Shown: in pieces, positions 62,205-64,000 of the stretch
Layout: each line of letters starts with the position of its first letter
How positions within the stretch are numbered: the first letter of the stretch is position 1
Assembly (NCBI GenBank): GCA_947500415.1
Contig: CANMRT010000003.1
Coordinates: 310,001 to 374,000, forward strand
Origin: an uncultured Roseicyclus sp.
Lineage (GTDB): Bacteria > Pseudomonadota > Alphaproteobacteria > Rhodobacterales > Rhodobacteraceae
DNA: 64,000 bases
Direction: 5' to 3'
Translations under genes and position numbers: made by a program
The notes under the pieces: generated by a model
What the model was told of the DNA's origin: nothing
Seen by the model: the letters and a program-made list of their open reading frames with translations, nothing else
Database searches by the model: none

Positions 62205-63836
62205 ATGACCTACGACACGATCATCATCGGGGCGGGCCTGTCCGGTCTGGTCGCCGCCCACCACGCGGCTGAGCGCGGCCGCAAAGTCGCTCTTCTCGAC
62301 ATGGAAGGCCCGCAATCGCTTGGCGGTCAGGCGTGGTGGAGCCTGGGTGGCCTCTTCATGGTCGACACCCCCGAACAACGCCGCCTTGGCCTGCGCGACA
62401 GCCGCGATCTGGCAGCCTCCGACTGGTTCGGCTCCGCCCAATTCGACCGCCCCGAGGATGCCATGCCAAAGGCCTGGGCCGAGGCCTATCTTGACTTCGC
62501 CGCAGGCCCGATGCGCGACTACCTCCACAACCTAGGCCTGCGCTGGTTCCCCGTCGTCGGATGGGCCGAACGCGGCGGCGGCCACGCGGATGGCCACGGC
62601 AACTCCATCCCCCGCTTCCACGTCACATGGGGCACGGGCACCGGCGTCGTGAAACCCTACGCCGAACGGGTCCAAGCACACCCCAACATCACCCTACACT
62701 TCCGCCACCGCGTCACGTCGCTCATTATCGAAGGCGGCATTGTAAAAGGTGTCGAAGGAGAAACTCTCGCCGACGACCCCGCCGAACGGGGCCAAAGCAC
62801 AAACCGCACCGTCACTGGCCAATTCAGCCTTCGCTCTGAAACGACTGCCATCACCACCGGCGGCATCGGCGGTAACCACGACCTCGTCCGCGAACATTGG
62901 CCCACCGACCGCCTCGGCCCTCCTCCCATCCACATGATCTCCGGCGTGCCCGACTACGTCGACGGCCAGATGGCGAGCCAAGCCAAAGCCCAGGGCGCGG
63001 GCGCGATCAACGAAGACCGCATGTGGCACTACACCGAAGGCCTCCGGAACTACGATCCCATCTGGCCCAACCACGGCATCCGTATCCTGCCCGGCCCCTC
63101 GTCGATGTGGTTCGACGCCGAAGGCACCCGGATGGAGGCCCCCTGTTTCCCCGGCCACGATACGACAAGTACCCTCAAACGCATCCTGCAAACTGGCCAC
63201 GACCACAGCTGGTTCATCCTGACGCAAAGCATCATCGAAAAGGAATTCGCGCTCTCCGGCTCGGAACAAAACCCAGACCTCACCTCCGCCAAATGGCGCG
63301 CCGTCCTCAAGGAACGCCTGGGTAAAGGCGCCACCGCCGCCGTCGAAGCCTTCAAGGAAAAGGGTGAGGATTTCGTCGTCGCCACCGACCTCGACACCCT
63401 CATCGCGGGCATGAACAAGATCACCCCCCAGGCCCCCCTCGACCCGGCCAAAATCCGCGCCCAGATCGAGGCGCGTGATGCCCAGCTCACCAACAAGGTA
63501 TCCAAGGACGCGCAGATCAACGCGATCCGCGCCACCCGCAAATATATCGGCGACAAGCTGATACGCGCCGCAAAGCCGCACAAGATCCTCGACCCCGCCC
63601 ACGGCCCCCTCATCGCCGTGCGCCTCAACATCATCACCCGCAAATCGCTCGGCGGCCTGCACACCGACCTCTCCGGCCAATGTCTCCGCCCCGACGGCTC
63701 GCCCCTCCGCGGCCTCTTTGCAGCAGGCGAAGTCGCAGGCTTCGGCGGCGGCGGCTACCACGGCAACAACGCGCTGGAAGGCACCTTCCTCGGCGGCTGC
63801 ATCTTCTCAGGCAAGACCTTAGGCGAAACGCTCTAA
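62205..63836 (+). CDS. FAD-binding dehydrogenase (fumarate reductase/KSTD-like flavoprotein)
   Basis: 543 residues. FAD site TYDTIIIGAGLSGLVAAHHA, substrate-side RKVALLDMEGPQSLGGQAWW, late flavin motif LFAAGEVAGFGGGGYHGNN and GTFLGGCIFSGKTLGE. Family members reduce or dehydrogenate steroids or dicarboxylates, and this subgroup is annotated only as FAD-binding dehydrogenase. No signal peptide, so cytosolic. Starts 17 bases after the DUF1963-like gene. Substrate unknown. Confidence 0.88.
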   Translation: MTYDTIIIGAGLSGLVAAHHAAERGRKVALLDMEGPQSLGGQAWWSLGGLFMVDTPEQRRLGLRDSRDLAASDWFGSAQFDRPEDAMPKAWAEAYLDFAAGPMRDYLHNLGLRWFPVVGWAERGGGHADGHGNSIPRFHVTWGTGTGVVKPYAERVQAHPNITLHFRHRVTSLIIEGGIVKGVEGETLADDPAERGQSTNRTVTGQFSLRSETTAITTGGIGGNHDLVREHWPTDRLGPPPIHMISGVPDYVDGQMASQAKAQGAGAINEDRMWHYTEGLRNYDPIWPNHGIRILPGPSSMWFDAEGTRMEAPCFPGHDTTSTLKRILQTGHDHSWFILTQSIIEKEFALSGSEQNPDLTSAKWRAVLKERLGKGATAAVEAFKEKGEDFVVATDLDTLIAGMNKITPQAPLDPAKIRAQIEARDAQLTNKVSKDAQINAIRATRKYIGDKLIRAAKPHKILDPAHGPLIAVRLNIITRKSLGGLHTDLSGQCLRPDGSPLRGLFAAGEVAGFGGGGYHGNNALEGTFLGGCIFSGKTLGETL

Positions 63837-63881
63837 CGCCCTGCCCCTTATCCGGGCCATACAACTCAGCAGACAGGCGAT

Positions 63882-63920
63882 CTTTTTCCTAAGAAAAAGC
63901 GCCGGGGAGGCAGCGCCTCC
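63882..63920 (+). terminator. Two adjacent hairpins after the flavoprotein gene
   Basis: CTTTTTC and GAAAAAG (63882-63899) pair around CTAA, and GGAGGC and GCCTCC (63906-63920) pair around three bases just after. The remaining sequence to the window end has no gene. The pair could end transcription of the flavoprotein gene, or be an interspersed intergenic repeat; only one copy is in the window. Confidence 0.4.
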
Positions 63921-64000
63921 GTTCCGGCCACGGGCCAGACCACCGCCCGCCCACAATATCCCAATGTAAAGACCTGAAAACCTGCACAAGACCTGCACAC

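Noticed and set aside
62694-63761. 355-codon minus ORF opposite the flavoprotein gene
   Set aside because: Antisense shadow of a gene with full FAD motifs.

Overview
The window is GC-rich chromosomal DNA, almost fully coding, from an alphaproteobacterium. It most likely belongs to the Rhodobacteraceae (Roseobacter group; a Jannaschia-like genome would fit, but the genus cannot be fixed from sequence reading alone). The grounds are: a TCA block in the order mdh / sucC..sucD..sucA-sucB..lpd; an ethylmalonyl-CoA pathway pair (mcl2 and mch, separated by NnrU and DUF1737 genes) next to sdhCDAB; a TIGR02300 FYDLN-acid protein; a TIGR02186/TauE pair; and ectoine-degradation genes typical of marine roseobacters. 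No phage, transposase or CRISPR array was seen.

Layout. 1-5.5 kb: end of a branched-chain aminotransferase, a small membrane protein, a universal stress protein, a type II NADH dehydrogenase with an added cyclic-nucleotide-binding domain, an Fe-S scaffold (NfuA-like), a GFA protein, then tsaB-rimI. 5.5-12.3 kb: a BMP-type (nucleoside-like) ABC uptake operon with a hypothetical gene and two tandem LysE exporters inserted between its two permease genes. 12.3-16.3 kb (minus): a compact five-gene operon of two DUF4178 proteins, a 60-residue membrane peptide, a DUF350 protein and a membrane-fused spermidine synthase. 16.3-20.0 kb: an ectoine-catabolic island, with a class III aminotransferase divergent from doeA-doeB. 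20-29 kb: a RecD-like helicase, an SDR with a repeat-rich promoter, an NTF2-like protein, TIGR02186-TauE, an ECF sigma factor coupled to a membrane-anchored VWA protein, and a condensation-like acyltransferase. 29-32.7 kb: a hydroxypyruvate isomerase-like gene, tRNA-Ala(GGC) with a 102-bp imperfect duplication that includes the tRNA 3' end, the FYDLN protein, a YgjP-like metallopeptidase, a GntR regulator and a secreted protein.

32.7-58.2 kb is the central carbon region. On the minus strand, mdh is followed by a cytidylyltransferase-LicD pair, then a long, tightly coupled operon: sucC, four passenger genes, sucD, three DUF805 membrane genes, a 58-aa ORF, sucA, sucB, a small ORF, a Tat-exported MsrB, MAPEG and lpd. 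On the plus strand lie mcl2-nnrU-DUF1737-mch and sdhC-sdhD-sdhA-(two small exported proteins)-sdhB. Together these encode the 2-oxoglutarate to oxaloacetate span of the TCA cycle except fumarase, plus two late steps around the ethylmalonyl-CoA route. A perfect 10-bp palindrome, TGTGATCACA, lies upstream of sucC (twice), sdhC (twice, same 21-bp phasing) and lpd (once), which suggests one regulator for the whole set. 58.3-64 kb: a TrkH/KtrB K+ transporter, a 2H phosphoesterase-like protein, a ZIP-type metal permease, a DUF1963-like protein and a flavoprotein dehydrogenase.

The most interesting candidates for undescribed biology are the DUF4178/DUF350/spermidine-synthase operon, the shared TGTGATCACA operator set, the NADH dehydrogenase-cNMP fusion, the passenger genes embedded in the suc operon, and the duplicated tRNA-Ala 3' end. 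Family names rest on reading motifs and on remembered family features; no search was run.
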